Positions 1 to 11,607 of a stretch of 64,000 nucleotides of DNA are shown here, in pieces. Every line of letters starts with the position of its first letter. Position 1 is the stretch's first letter. The translations under genes were made by a program, and so were the position numbers. The notes beneath the pieces were generated by a model. The model saw only the letters and a list, made by a program, of their open reading frames with translations. It ran no database searches and was not told the DNA's origin. Source of the stretch: Linum tenue (Eukaryota > Streptophyta > Magnoliopsida > Malpighiales > Linaceae); the NCBI GenBank assembly GCA_946122785.1, contig CAMGYJ010000002.1, forward strand, positions 43,550,495 to 43,614,494, read 5' to 3'.

Positions 1-371
1 TTTGTTTTCTTCTTTTCCCACTATTTCTCTTCTTGTTTGATTTCTTGTGAAGAATGGAGCATAGTATGTTAGATTATATATCAATCAATAAAAGAGACCC
101 TTTCATAACCCAGCTTGAAAAGTGAGATCAATGGACATTGTATTGAATTACCATTGAGCAATTAAGATGCATAAATTGTCCTGGAAATGGTATGAAAGTT
201 TCAAACATGACCCAAAATGAAATGTTGGAAACTTACTTTTTTTTTAGAAAACGGGATGCTATAAGGGTGTCCTTGTCTGATAGTTAAATTAAACGATATT
301 GGGCAATAATCAAAGTATCATACAAGACCCAAAAAGAAAGTCGGGATCCAAAACATTAAAAATATGATACT

Positions 372-3113
372 CTAATCCGACTCAATGTCCCCTATTGGCG
401 AGGAAGTCAACAAGTTTGTTGCATTCGATGAAAGTATGTGAGAATTGAACCTTCGAATTTTTATGTGCGGGTCTCTGAAATTCTCTGGCAATGTAATATC
501 TTTGGTCCTTATTATCTGTGGAAGTAAATATTTTGATACCCGTCGTGGAATCAAGTTTAAGATGAACTTTTCTATGCCCTTGCTCCCATGCCAATTTTAA
601 GTCGTATATCGCCCCCCTTAGCTATGCTCTCGTAATTGTACAGACTCCCAGATTTGTGTAAAATCTCTAGTGCATCTCTCATACTCGTCTCTAATAAGCC
701 CTCCTGCTGCAGCCCACGACGAGGTTGTTGGACAGATCCATCTATGTTAATGTAGACCCATCCGACAGGCGGGGGACTCCAATGTAGTTGAGCCGCAGTG
801 TTTAGTTGATAAGTTCCTTGGGTTTGATTCTCACTCTCCTATTCCTGCTGAATGGTCCTCGTCCAGCTTCTGATCCTCCACTTTTGTCTACCTACTTCTT
901 CTAGAATATCTCATCGTTTCTCCGCTTCCATAAGTACCACATCGCCACCCTCATCAGCAGCCTGAAACTTGCAGACTTTAGATGAGCTGCCATTAGGGGT
1001 GGGCTACTGGTTCGGTAAACCCAACCCAAATTGAAACCAAATTAAACAGAACAGAAATCAAAATAATGCTATTCGGTTTGAAATTCGGAAGAGATATATG
1101 GATATTACGGAAACAAGGGTAAAAACCAAATTACTATAATTGAAAGCTCCAAATGGTGAATTTTTATGTTTGTACTTGTTTTGATACTTAAATATTTGAA
1201 TCATGTTAGTGTTTTATGACTTATGTGTCAAAATGTTTGATTTTATCATTGATAATGCATATAATTGCACATTTATTATTTACATTAGGGATGAAAAATA
1301 ATTTAAAATGGAGAAGATACAAGTATTCTCAAAAATTCTATTTCGTGTGAAATTTCGAACTGAACCAAAATATAATTTGGTTTAAACCAACTGAACCAAA
1401 TTATAATTCGGTTCGAATTTGGTTTGAGGTTTGGTGGAATTCGGTGACCAGGTATGCATAATTTCGGTTTCGAAACTGAACCGACCGAATGCACACCCCT
1501 AGCTGCCATCCACTCTGCGAAGGGAAGAGCCACAGTATGGGAGTTTTCCTGGGTGCCAAGCTGGCGTCATACCTGTTGTGCCTTATGGCAATGTCGAAGC
1601 ATGTGTTATGTGGACTCTAGAGCACTTTTACACAGCTCGCAGGTGTCACTTGTCATGATATTTCTGCGCTTCCTCTCATAATTTGTCATGAGCCTGTTGT
1701 AGAATGCCAGCCAAAGAAAATGTTTAGTACGGTTGGGCCCTTTCCATCTTCAAATACTTCGCTACTCTGGTTTCTCTCCGCTGCTCGCCTCTGCTTCATC
1801 GTCCTGGAGTCATTCAGTAGTAGCTCGGTAAGCTGAACGGAGGCCGAATTTTCCATCAGCTTCCAATTCCCATACAATCACGTCCTCGCCGAGCTCCTCT
1901 CGAGGTGGGTCTACCCCTGAAATAAGACAAACGTAATTGTGAGGGAGGTGAGGTTCAAACATTCTAAAGCGCCACTCACCCTCATTGGTTGTGAGGTTAG
2001 CAACTGACGCTCCCCAATCAAAGTCCCTGCCATCGCCAACAATGTGATCTTCAAGGATAATATCATTGGATAGCAATGGACTATTCCAAAATTCAATTTT
2101 CCTGCCACCCCTAAGGTCAAACAGTACTCCTTGCTTCATCGCAAGCCAAGCCTCCATGACCCTCTTCCACAATCACGATTGCATGCTTTGTTTCCTCGTC
2201 ACTCCGCCATCCCTGTTTACACGGAAGTACTTTCCCTGTAACACTTTGACCCAGAGCTCATTAGCATTATTAAGAAACAATCATCCAAGCTTCATAAGAT
2301 AAGCAAAGTGTCATAACCGGGCAGCTCAATTAGTATGATATTATCCGCTTTGGGCCAAGGCCGCACGATTTTACTTCTGGGTGTGTCCCTAAAAGACCTC
2401 ATAGTAATGAGCTTGGTGGATACTAATATACAAGAGTTCCTTCCCTTGTATTTCCAATGTGGTACTTGGATAGTTGGATTGTCCTCATAACACAAAGTTA
2501 AGAGCTCTGGCGGATCTCAACCCAAGTCCCCCTTCCTCCTTTGGTTTACAAATTGTCTCCCAAGGTACAAGGAGGGCTTTAGGCTTCCCTGATTCAGTTG
2601 CCCATGTAAAAGCTCGAATTTCTCGTCAATAATATCGCAAACTGAGACTGGAAACACTATTGTCTGCATGACATAATTTGGTAAAGCATTCAGGACAGAC
2701 AGAGCTAGAGTCACCTATCTTGCAAGAGAAAGATTCATGGCCTTCAACCCGGACAGTTTCTGGTTAAGTTTTGCAATAATTAACTTGTAGGTGTTTTTAG
2801 TCACATGGTCATAAATGACGAGGACTCCGAGGTATCTTCCCAAGTTGTTGGTTGGCTTGATGCCCAACTGATTGCTTATGTAGTTTCTTGGTCGTATCTT
2901 TGGTATTCTTGGAGAAATAGATACATGATTTCTCTTTGTTGATTTGTTGTCCAAAAGCCGCACAAAAACGGTTTATACAATCCAGGATAGCCGCTTCCTG
3001 TCCACCATCTGCCTATGCAAATAGGACAAGGTCATCTACAAAGAAAAGATGAGTTAATGGCGGACCATCCTTAGAAAGATAGATAACTTTCCAGGAGTCG
3101 CTATCAATTATCC
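372..3113 (-). pseudogene. LINE (non-LTR) retrotransposon remnant, copy A
   Basis: Reading leftward on the minus strand, the fragments give the end of a reverse transcriptase (an FVDDLVLFA motif near 3040, the equivalent of the catalytic YxDD box), then the thumb region (2963-2517), a zf-RVT-like region (2172-1810), and a C-terminal RNase H-like domain ending in a DFLANRGH motif at 382-594. This order is that of plant L1-type LINE ORF2. The frame is broken by several stops and frameshifts. One stop directly follows FVDDLVLFA in copy A, where copy B still codes Glu. The endonuclease and most of the RT are missing. It is a dead 5'-truncated insertion, split by the MITE at 994-1501. Confidence 0.85.
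994..1501. mobile_element. hAT-type MITE inside LINE remnant, copy A
   Basis: A 508-bp element has terminal inverted repeats TAGGGGTGGGC and GCACACCCCTA (one mismatch). It is flanked by a perfect 8-bp target duplication, GCTGCCAT, at 986-993 and 1502-1509. The TIR and 8-bp duplication are diagnostic of the hAT superfamily. The interior is AT-rich with repeated GGTTCGGTTT/AACCAAAT words and no coding capacity. It interrupts the LINE reading frame. Confidence 0.9.
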
Positions 3114-4697
3114 TTTATACCTTTGTAAAGTTCGTCTCTTTCATTTCCTTCGTAGATACTCTTCACTATGTTTGCAAAAGAAGATTAACTAGACAATGGA
3201 ATTGCACTTTGACATTGATGTAGGTATGGGTGTCCAATGGGTTGATTTAAAAAGCGGACTGAATACACTGTTTGTCCAATCTTTTTATCCTAAGATGTGT
3301 TTTACTATTGGCACGCTTTTCTCTTGAGTTTGAACAGGATCGGACCATGGCACGCCGTTAGATGTAAGTGATTCATTAGGCATACCGCATACGTTATAAT
3401 AAAATTCCATAGTTAGCAATATGGCACTATATCAGGAAAAATCTTTCAGCTACAACCAGCCAGACTGATAAACATACATGTCCTACATCGACAGGCTACC
3501 GGGTGCATCGCTAAATTCCATTGTATTAACTTGTTCGGTGCAATCTTTAGGGGGATAGAGATCATAAGATATGCATATAGTTCTAGTTTTAGAGGTGTCA
3601 GTGCTGAGTAACAGCAATGCACACGGTTTTGAGAACTCTTTGTCCCTGCTCAACTTGTGTCTCCCACTCATCCCTTGCCCTCGCTCTTTGTGCTCGTCAC
3701 CGGCGACTGTCCGGTGACCATTTCCAATATCTCCCGGGTATCTCTGGTCAACGAGCTAGTGTGAAGTATAAAAAAAAACATTTCATTTATTACTATAAAA
3801 TAAAAATAGAAATAGCTTTACAGATACTTGGGAACGGATATGGTACTAACAGTTACTGTAAAGGTATATTAGACCAATTCTAATGTTAGTCCCAAATTTT
3901 GGGTATTATCCTCATTTTGATGATTTTTTGCTCCAATGCTACTATCTCCAAATTTGGAGATCTATATTTTTAAAAAATTTTCTTTACTTAAAAAATACAC
4001 TTATGATCATCTTAATCTAATTTGTTCATGTTAATTTATTATAGTTCGTCATCATTTTTAAATACAAATTTCTGATATAGTTTTTTCAAATTCCGAGACC
4101 GATTTTCTTGGCAAAAAATTAACATACTTTTAATTTATGAGACTAGGAAAAAATAAAATTAAAAAAAATATTAATTACAACAGTTATTAATGTCTTAATT
4201 AAAGACCTAACCCTAATTAAACAAAAAAAAAAGAAGGTGGTGGTTCGCCATAAATAGGGAACCAAATGGCGATTATCGCCATAAATGCCGAGAAATACAT
4301 TTTTGACGACCGCATTAGACTCAGCCTTATAACTATACCATTTTCCTTCCTTCTTCCTCTCACCTTCCCTCTTCTTCTATTTGCTTTCATTGGCTTCTAG
4401 GTACAAAATTATAGTTTTTGACCCTGAATTTAATAGATCTTGTTATTTAGTGCCTAAAATTAATTTTTTTCATATAAATCCTAAAATATTGATAAAAAAA
4501 TACATTTAATTACCTAAAATGTTTTCCTCTTACATTTTGATACCTTAAATTTGTAAAATTTACAAATAGGTTCAATGGTATTATGTGCTTTAAGAAACTT
4601 GTGGTAGGTTTTGATAAACTTGTGGTATGTTTTAACAAACTTGTGGAATGCTTCTCCTTCCATTTTCCCTCCCTCTTCCCAGTTCTCACTTTTGATA
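3114..4697. other. Non-coding spacer, copy A
   Basis: I see no gene here. 3114-3880 is mixed-composition DNA that may include further decayed LINE sequence. 3880-4330 is very AT-rich and starts with a phrase common in plant MITEs (around CCAATTCTAATGTTAGTCCC), but I cannot define both ends. A GGCGATTATCGCC palindrome lies at 4267-4279. A short minisatellite precedes the copia LTR. Confidence 0.5.
4590..4650. repeat. 23-bp minisatellite flanking the copia insertion
   Basis: About three imperfect units contain AAACTTGTGGTAGGTTTTGA. The same words reappear on the other side of the copia element at 19347-19412. Copia therefore appears to have inserted within this repeat, which also makes an exact 5-bp target duplication hard to see. 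Confidence 0.6.
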
Positions 4698-4923
4698 TGT
4701 TAATTATATTAATTAGAGTACCATCTTGTAAATATGCCATACAGCATATCTCGGCTAGGATTATGAATACAAACCCTTATATACTCGTGTAAATAGCTGA
4801 AAAGAGTATCAAGTAATAAGAACCAAAAACCTGTGAGGGAGATCCTCACTGTGGACTAGTATCACATTGACGAAACCATGTTAAAAAACTCGATGTTCAA
4901 TCGTTTCTAGCTTTACTTTGATA
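4698..4923 (+). repeat. Copia 5' LTR, copy A (226 bp)
   Basis: It starts TGTTAATTATATTAATTAG and ends CTTTGATA (canonical end CA mutated to TA). It differs from the copy B 5' LTR (15931-16156) by about one base, but from the 3' LTR (19121-19346) by about 23 of 226 positions in my manual alignment. It is followed immediately by a primer-binding site. Confidence 0.88.
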
Positions 4924-4936
4924 TGGCATCAAAGCC
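4924..4936 (+). other. Copia primer-binding site, copy A
   Basis: TGGCATCAAAGCC directly abuts the LTR end. It resembles the initiator tRNA-Met complementary site of plant copia elements (TGGTATCAGAGC) with mismatches. The same site in copy B is at 16157-16169. Confidence 0.75.
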
Positions 4937-5279
4937 TGCGACCTGAGATACCGGGTGTTTTCTTTCGGTTACCTTGGTTTCTGCGTCTGATCCTTCTTTG
5001 GCAGCTTGGTTTGGCTTTGTTCGCTGCGTCAGATTATTCTTTGGCAGCTCAGATTGGTGGATATTAAATATTCGTCTTGGTCTTCTGCGCATTCCGGGTT
5101 TTCTTCTACTTCCTTGAGCGTTGCCTTTGGTTCTCTTCTACCCTAGTTTCCTTATTTTGGCTATCAGTTCCGTGTGTTTACTGATCTTGTTTGATGGACT
5201 AGGGAAAACTTGAGGTCTTTTCCGCGAGACTGGGTGGGAAGAACTTCCCTTTTTAGGAATTTCAATTCCGGAGCTTCAT

Positions 5280-8200
5280 CGATGGAAAACGCATGCTCCC
5301 CATCTTGACCGGCAAATCACTGAGCCTGCCGACACTGCTACAGAGCGGGACAAAGAAGACTGGGCTGCTTCAAACGCTCAGTTGATACATTGGATTCTTG
5401 GCTCGGTTGATGACGAAATCGGAGTTAGTCTTCGTCGTTTCACCAAAACAATATCACGGTTGATGTGGACTGTTCATTCTCAGAACAATGTGTCTCGTCG
5501 GTTTGAGCTTGAGAGTGAGATTACCTTGTTCACTCAGGGTGATCGTGATATTTGGTCTTACTATCAGGATTTGGTTACAAAATGGACTGAGAAAGATATG
5601 CTAGCTGCCTCGTTCTCTGAGACTCCTGTTACGGCAACCACTCTTCCGAATCGTGATCGATCTCGTCTCATGCAGTTTTTTATGAAACTCCGCCCGGAGT
5701 TTGAGGCTATTCGTGCCTCCATTTTGCATCGTAATGATACTTCTATTGAGGATGCTCTTGGTGAATTGTTTCGGGAAGAAACTCATCTTCGTAGCCTCTC
5801 CAAACTTGAAGGTTCTTCCGAATATGCTTTTGTTGTGGGCCGCGCTAGAGGTTCGTGTCCTCAGTTTCAGCATGGTAATACTGGCCCCTTGACCTATCAT
5901 TATTGTCATGAAGTGGGGCACATTCAACCGCACTGCAAACAGAAGAATTTCTGCATTTATTGAAAGCAGTCCGGTCATATTGTTCTGGAATGCAAAGTTT
6001 TAGCTCGCCGCAACAAGGGTGGGATGTCACATGGAGAGCGTGGTTCTGGCTTCGTTGGTGGTCCAACTGGTGTGAGTTTTGCCGTGACTCCAGCTCCCAC
6101 CGCTACTTCTTCTCCCCTCCACGCTCCGCCAGCACTGGCTCCTCTCCCGGTTGCGCCGACTTCGACAAATGTTCGTAGACAGGTGGCTGAGGCTCTGCAG
6201 GATGCTCTCCCTACAGCTCACAATTCTGATTTTGCTACCGGTGGCTGTAAAGGTATTTCCTCTAGTTGGCTCCTTGATTCTGCTACATTCAATCGTATGA
6301 CTAATGCCCGTACACATTTTTCTTCGTTAAATACTGGCTTAACCTCCTCTTAACAAGTCGCCAATGGGGCCCGTCTCTCTACTCATGGTCTAGGCACTGC
6401 TACTACAGGAAGTGTTTCTTTGCCAAACACGTTATATGTTCCCAACTGGTTCCCCAGCTTGTCATGGTTGATCAGTTGATAGAGGATGGATGTGAGGTTA
6501 AGTTCGATAATTAGGGTTGTACTGTGTAGGATCAGATCATGAGGAAGGTTCTGGGCAAGGGTAAGAAGGATGGCCGCGTTTTTGTCCTTGAAGAATGTGA
6601 TCGGTCGAGGGCACTGCAGAGAGACGAGTCTTGTTTTTTGTTGGATGAAGACCCGGAGCATCAAGGCTGGCCGGGTTAGGCTTTTTTCTGCGGACGGTGA
6701 TGTTTTTTAATATGGTAGTGTAGTTGCGGATGTTTGTCTATTGAATAAGGAACACATTTTTTGTGTGTCGATTTCTTCTGATTCCTTGGCCTGCTCAGTT
6801 CGGCCTTTAGATTCTTTGGATTTCAGTGTACGAGCCTCTGTTTGGGACTTATGGCATCATAGACTTGGTCATCCCCATAGTGCTCATTTGCATAATATGT
6901 TTCAACATAATCTGTTACCCGATTCATTGAATGCAAAATTTAGACAACCGCCTCCCTCTATCCATTGCATTGAAGCCAAGACCTCCCAATCATCTTTCTC
7001 TTCTAGTGACACGGTATATGAGTCTCCATTTGATCTTATTCGCAAAGATTTGTAGGGTCCATCCCCTATCACTTCTCGTATGGGGTTACTTCGCCTTGTT
7101 CGTCGATCATGCCACACGCTATGCATGGATCTAATTTTTAAGACGAAAATCTGAGCTCATTGATCATGCCACAACATTTGTTCAGATGATTTGTACTCAG
7201 TTTGGCAAGACAGCCAAGATTATTCGATCAGATCCTGGTGGTAAATTTAGTTCCACTCCGCAATTGGCCTTCTATCAATCTAATGGTATCATTTCGCAGC
7301 AATGTGCCTAGGGGTATCTCAGCAAAATGGGTTGGTTGAGCGCAAGCACTGACATGTGTTAGAACTGACCCGAGCTCTTCTGCTACAGTCTCAGGTGCCT
7401 TGTGGGTTCTGGTTCGAGGCTATTAATGTCGTTGTTTATGTTATTAATCGGCAAATTACTCATACTTTGAATGACCTGTCTCCGTTCTTTTTCTTATTCT
7501 CCAAACATCCTAACTACTCATGGATGCGAGTATTTGGTTGTGTTTACTTTTTTCTTCCGCAAAAAAGGAACATCATAATTTGGAATCGAAAATGGCTAGA
7601 TGTGTCTCTATGGGCTACAATGAGCGTCACAAGGGGTACTTGTGTTATGATCCTAAAGAACGTTGTATGCGCATATCTTTTCATGTTGTTTTTCTTGAAC
7701 AAATTATGCATTACTCTATTGCTGCTGAGGATCATACTCCCACCTTGGATTTTCTTCGACCTCTCCCGAGTTTTGATCCTGAGGTTGGCGTCCCTGGGCC
7801 GCCCGATCCGCCACAAGGGGCTGATCCACCTTGAAGAAACGCGTGCTTTGAGGCTAACCATAGTTGGGACATTGTTCCTCGTGTGCCAGGTATTCATGTT
7901 CTGGGTAATCGTTGGGTCTACAACATCAAGATGTTTCTTGATGGTACTATTGAGAGACATAAGGCTAGTTTTGTTGCACAGGGGTTTCGCCAGGAATTTG
8001 GTATAGACTACGATGAGACTATCGCACTGGTGGTGCGTATGCAGACTGTCAAGAGTATTTTTGCAGTAGTTTTCATCCGCAATTGGCCTCTTATTCAATT
8101 GGATGTGAAAAATGCATTTCTGCATGGGGATTTGAAGGAGACGATCTATATGGAGTGCCCGGCTGGATATGACAAAAAGTGGAAGGATGTGGTTTGTAAG

Positions 8201-8964
8201 CTTCGCAAATCATTGTATGGGTTGAAGCAGGCACCACGAGCATGGTTTGAGAAATTCCATAATATTATTCTACAGGCGGGGTTTGAGCAGAGTTTGAGTG
8301 ATCCTTCCATGTTCTTGCGGCATACTGTTCAGGGTATAGTTGTGTTATTACTCTATGTCGATGACATGATTGTGACAGGAAGTGATATGGATGGCATACA
8401 ACATTTGACTTAGTTGTTGCATGATGCGTTTAATCTCAAAGAGCTAGGGAAGTTTCATATTTCCTAGGTTTGGAAGTGACTCGGTCAGAGAAAGGGTTAT
8501 TTGTGAGCTAGCGCAAGTACGTTATTGATCTTCTAGAGACAGCACAGTATAGTGACTGCAAACCTTGCTCCACACCGATGGAACAAAACTTAAAACTGAG
8601 CAGGGAAAGTGGTGATCTTCTAGAAGATCTGACGTTCTATAGGAGCATAGTTGGGAGTTTGATTTATCTCGCCCACACTACGCTAGACATAGAATATGCG
8701 GTTCAGAATGTCAGTCATTCCTTAGGGGTGGCTCGCACAACTCACTTGGATGTTTTACATTGCTTGTTGCGGTATCTCAAGCATATACAGGATCTAGGTA
8801 TGTTTTTCCTTGTCGATTGTCAACCGGAAGTAGAAGGATTTGCTGATGCGGATTATGCAAGATGTCTTGATACCAGGAGGTCTACATCAGGATGATGTGT
8901 CCGACTTGGTCGGTCATTTATCTCGTGGAGATTTCGAGAGCAAGACAAAGTTTCAAAGTCATCT
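5280..8964 (+). pseudogene. Ty1/copia gag-pol, degenerate and 3'-truncated (copy A)
   Basis: The domain order is that of copia: UBN2-type gag (about 5340-5960), a damaged zinc-knuckle pair, protease and linker (about 6020-6720), GAG_pre-integrase with HHRLGHPHSAHLHNMF (about 6850), integrase remnants (7060-7520), reverse transcriptase (7883-8413) with FLHGDLKETIYM, YGLKQAPRAW and the catalytic LLYVDDM box, then RNase H (8578-8964) with YRSIVGSLIYLA and FADADYA. The first knuckle has lost a Cys (YHYC instead of CxxC). The second ends at a TGA (5961-5963) in place of its second Cys. Several further stops and frameshifts are present. Sequence ends abruptly at the duplication junction, so the 3' LTR is absent here. 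Confidence 0.9.
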
Positions 8965-10928
8965 CGTTCAGGGAGCTGGCCAATGCTACCCAGAATTTCA
9001 GGGACTTGAATTTGATCGGATAAGGAGGCTTTGGCCGGGTTTACAAAGGCCGCCTGGATACAGGCGAGGTATTATACTTTCTTTCCAAGCATCAAAGTTG
9101 TCACCATACTCGTATATATCTCTCACATTGTGCATTAAGCCTGGTACCGAAACACTTAAAGCTCGAAACTTGTCCGAATAAATCAAGGTCATTGCGATTT
9201 TGGTGCTTTATTTGTTGCAGCTCCGAGTTTAGTGATCATTGTGATACATAGAGCAATGTTGGGTGGATGGTTTCTTAACCCCCGCATATGATTATATTTT
9301 GGGAAATTGTCATTTTGCCTGATTACTTCTTTGCATTTGTAATCTTAATGTGGCAGATTGTTGCGGTGAAGCAGCTGAACCAGGATGGAATGCAGGGGAA
9401 TCAAGAATTCATCGTTGAGGTTCTGATGTTGAGCTTACTACACCATCCTAATCTCGTTACCTTGACGGGCTACTGTACTGCTGGAGACCAGAGATTGTTG
9501 GTCTACGAGTACATGCCTAGAGGCAGCTTGGAACGTCATCTTTTTGGTATGGCATTTCTGTCTTCTGAGCCCAATTCTTGTTTCTGCAATATTTGACTGT
9601 GTTCGCTTGAACCTTACTAGTATTGTGTTCATCCAATTTTTTGAAGTAGAATCTAGAAACAGACATATTAGTCTCCTTAGAGGAGTGATTTAAGTGGATG
9701 AAATGTTGAACATTTAGTCCAAGGTGGTCTTTTGGAAGGTTTGGATTTCAAATTCTAAAAGGTTGGAGCTTGGATTTTGAAATGGGATATGTATTCACAA
9801 TTCAACTAATTTCCTTCCAAGTTCATCGAATAAAATTAAAGCATTAAACTTGATCGCCTTATATGGTGGTGTTTGTTTTTGAATCCCAGATGCGGACACT
9901 GGCAAAGAGCCACTGAGTTGGAGCACACAGATGAAAATTGCAGTCAATGCAGCTAGAGTCCTAGAGTACCTTCACTGCAAAGCAAATCCACTAGTGATCT
10001 ACCGTGACCTAAAATCTGCAAACATCTTGTTGGACAAGGACTTTCACGCCAAGCTATCTGATTTCGGGCTTGCAAAACTGGGACCAGTTGGCGACAACAC
10101 TCACGTCTCCACTCGAGTCATGGGAACGTACGGATACTGTGCCCCTGAGTATGCCATGAGTGGGAAATTGACTCTTAAATCAGACATCTATAGCTTTGGC
10201 GTGGTGCTGTTGGAGCTCATCTCTGGACGTAAGGCAATGGATTATAGCAGAAGGCAAGGGGAGCAGAACCTCGTTGTGTGGGTGAGTGACTTGAAGAAGT
10301 CTCACGTTTTTCCTTCTAACATAACTAGGAAGCTTCTATATATGGACTATGGTAATAAAATGATATTTTGTCTCCCTTATAATGTTTGCAGTCTCGCCCC
10401 TATCTGAAGGGCCAGAAGAAATTTTGTCAAATGGTTGACCCTCGGCTACAAGGCTGCTACCCTCGTCGGTGTCTGAACTATGCCATTGCCATAGCTGGAA
10501 TGTGCCTCCACGATGAGGCACATTTACGCCCTCTGATTGGCGATATAGTGGTCGCCCTCGAGTACCTAGCTGCCCAAAGCACTGAGCACATGAGCGGAAA
10601 GGCAAGAAGCGAGATCGTCTTACCCTCCTCAACATCAGACAGAAGCGGGCCAATGACACCACACTCCTCAAAACTGGAGGCAAATGCACGAAGTGAAATC
10701 ATCTTGCCCTCCTCAAAATCAGATGAAAGTGGAGCAATGATGCCACCCTCCTCAAAATCAGAGGTAAACACCCGAAGCGAAATCATCTTGCTCTCCTCAA
10801 AATCAGACAGAAGCGGACCAATGAAAACACCCTCCTCGAAATCAGAGGTAAACACCCCTCACGCGCCTATCTTGAATTTTGATAGAAATGCTCACAGACA
10901 AGACGTTACCATTAGCGCATCGTTCTAA
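8965..10928 (+). pseudogene. RLCK-VII (PBL-type) protein kinase, 5'-truncated fragment
   Basis: Four exons are recognisable: 8965-9068, 9357-9546, 9890-10281 and 10392-10928. All have GT-AG junctions and consistent phase. The order is FRELANATQNF, the glycine-rich loop, VAVKQL (ATP-binding Lys), [28 protein letters not shown] (catalytic Asp), [30 protein letters not shown] and [21 protein letters not shown], typical of PBS1-like cytoplasmic kinases in immune or developmental signalling. Two lesions are visible. The N-terminal exon and promoter are absent, and copia RNase H lies directly upstream. Codon GAA/GAG of the GEGGFG loop is TAA (9021-9023). The C-terminal tail has a 28-residue unit repeated three times. 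It is inferred to be non-functional, with a parent gene expected left of the window. Confidence 0.87.
10602..10853 (+). repeat. 84-bp x 3 coding repeat in the kinase tail
   Basis: Three consecutive units of 28 codons begin ARSEIVLPSS, ARSEIILPSS and TRSEIILLSS, and each ends in a SSK-x-E-x-N motif. The unit is rich in Ser, Lys and Pro and adds a low-complexity tail after the kinase domain. It is not part of the conserved RLCK fold. Confidence 0.85.
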
Positions 10929-11236
10929 AATGACCATCGTCAGTGATCTGGGGCAGAAGGTTCTGTGAGAAAACACCCATTCCTTGAATCATTGTAAGTA
11001 AGTTGTTCACTCAAATTAGCTACGATATGAATGGAAGTTTTATGCCTTTTGAGTTTGTCCTGAGTCCTTATGGTGTGGAGTTTTTGCCGCAGATATCTTG
11101 CAAGCTGTGAGAAAGGATGGAAAGAGTGAATATACATAAAATTTATTGATGGATGAATGTTGTTTATATACAGAATGTGTACATGAATTGCACATAAGGG
11201 TGGTGTGTGATGTATGGGAGGGTAGAAGGGGCTTCC
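10929..11236. other. 3' flank of the kinase fragment
   Basis: This is non-coding sequence between the kinase stop codon and the point where homology to window position 1 begins. It is probably the 3' untranslated region and downstream DNA of the kinase. No second gene is visible. Confidence 0.6.
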
Positions 11237-11607
11237 TTTGTTTTCTTCTTTTCCCACTATTTCTCTTCTTGTTTGATTTCTTGTGAAGAATGGAGCATAG
11301 TATGTTAGATTATATATCAATCAATAAAAGAGACCCTTTCATAACCCAGCTTGAAAAGTGAGATCAATGGACATTGTATTGAATTACCATTGAGCAATTA
11401 AGATGCATAAATTGTCCTGGAAATGGTATGAAAGTTTCAAACATGACCCAAAATGAAATGTTGGAAACTTACTTTTTGTTTAGAAAACGGGACGTTATAA
11501 GGGTGTCCTTGTCTGATAGTTAAATTAAACGATATTGGGCAATAATCAAAGTATCATACAAGACCCAAAAAGAAAGTCGGGATCCAAAACATTAAAAATA
11601 TGATACT

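Larger units (their letters stand above)
1..8964. repeat. Tandem duplication, copy A (window starts inside it)
   Basis: Positions 1 onward match 11237 onward almost base for base: LINE remnant, hAT MITE, spacer, copia LTR and copia coding region in the same order. The offset is 11,236 at first and 11,233-11,234 further along. Sampled stretches differ at about 1-1.5% of bases by eye. Homology to copy B stops at 8964, inside copia RNase H, where kinase sequence begins. Copy B (8965-18770) starts with kinase sequence, so the first about 2.27 kb of copy A should lie left of the window. Confidence 0.93.
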
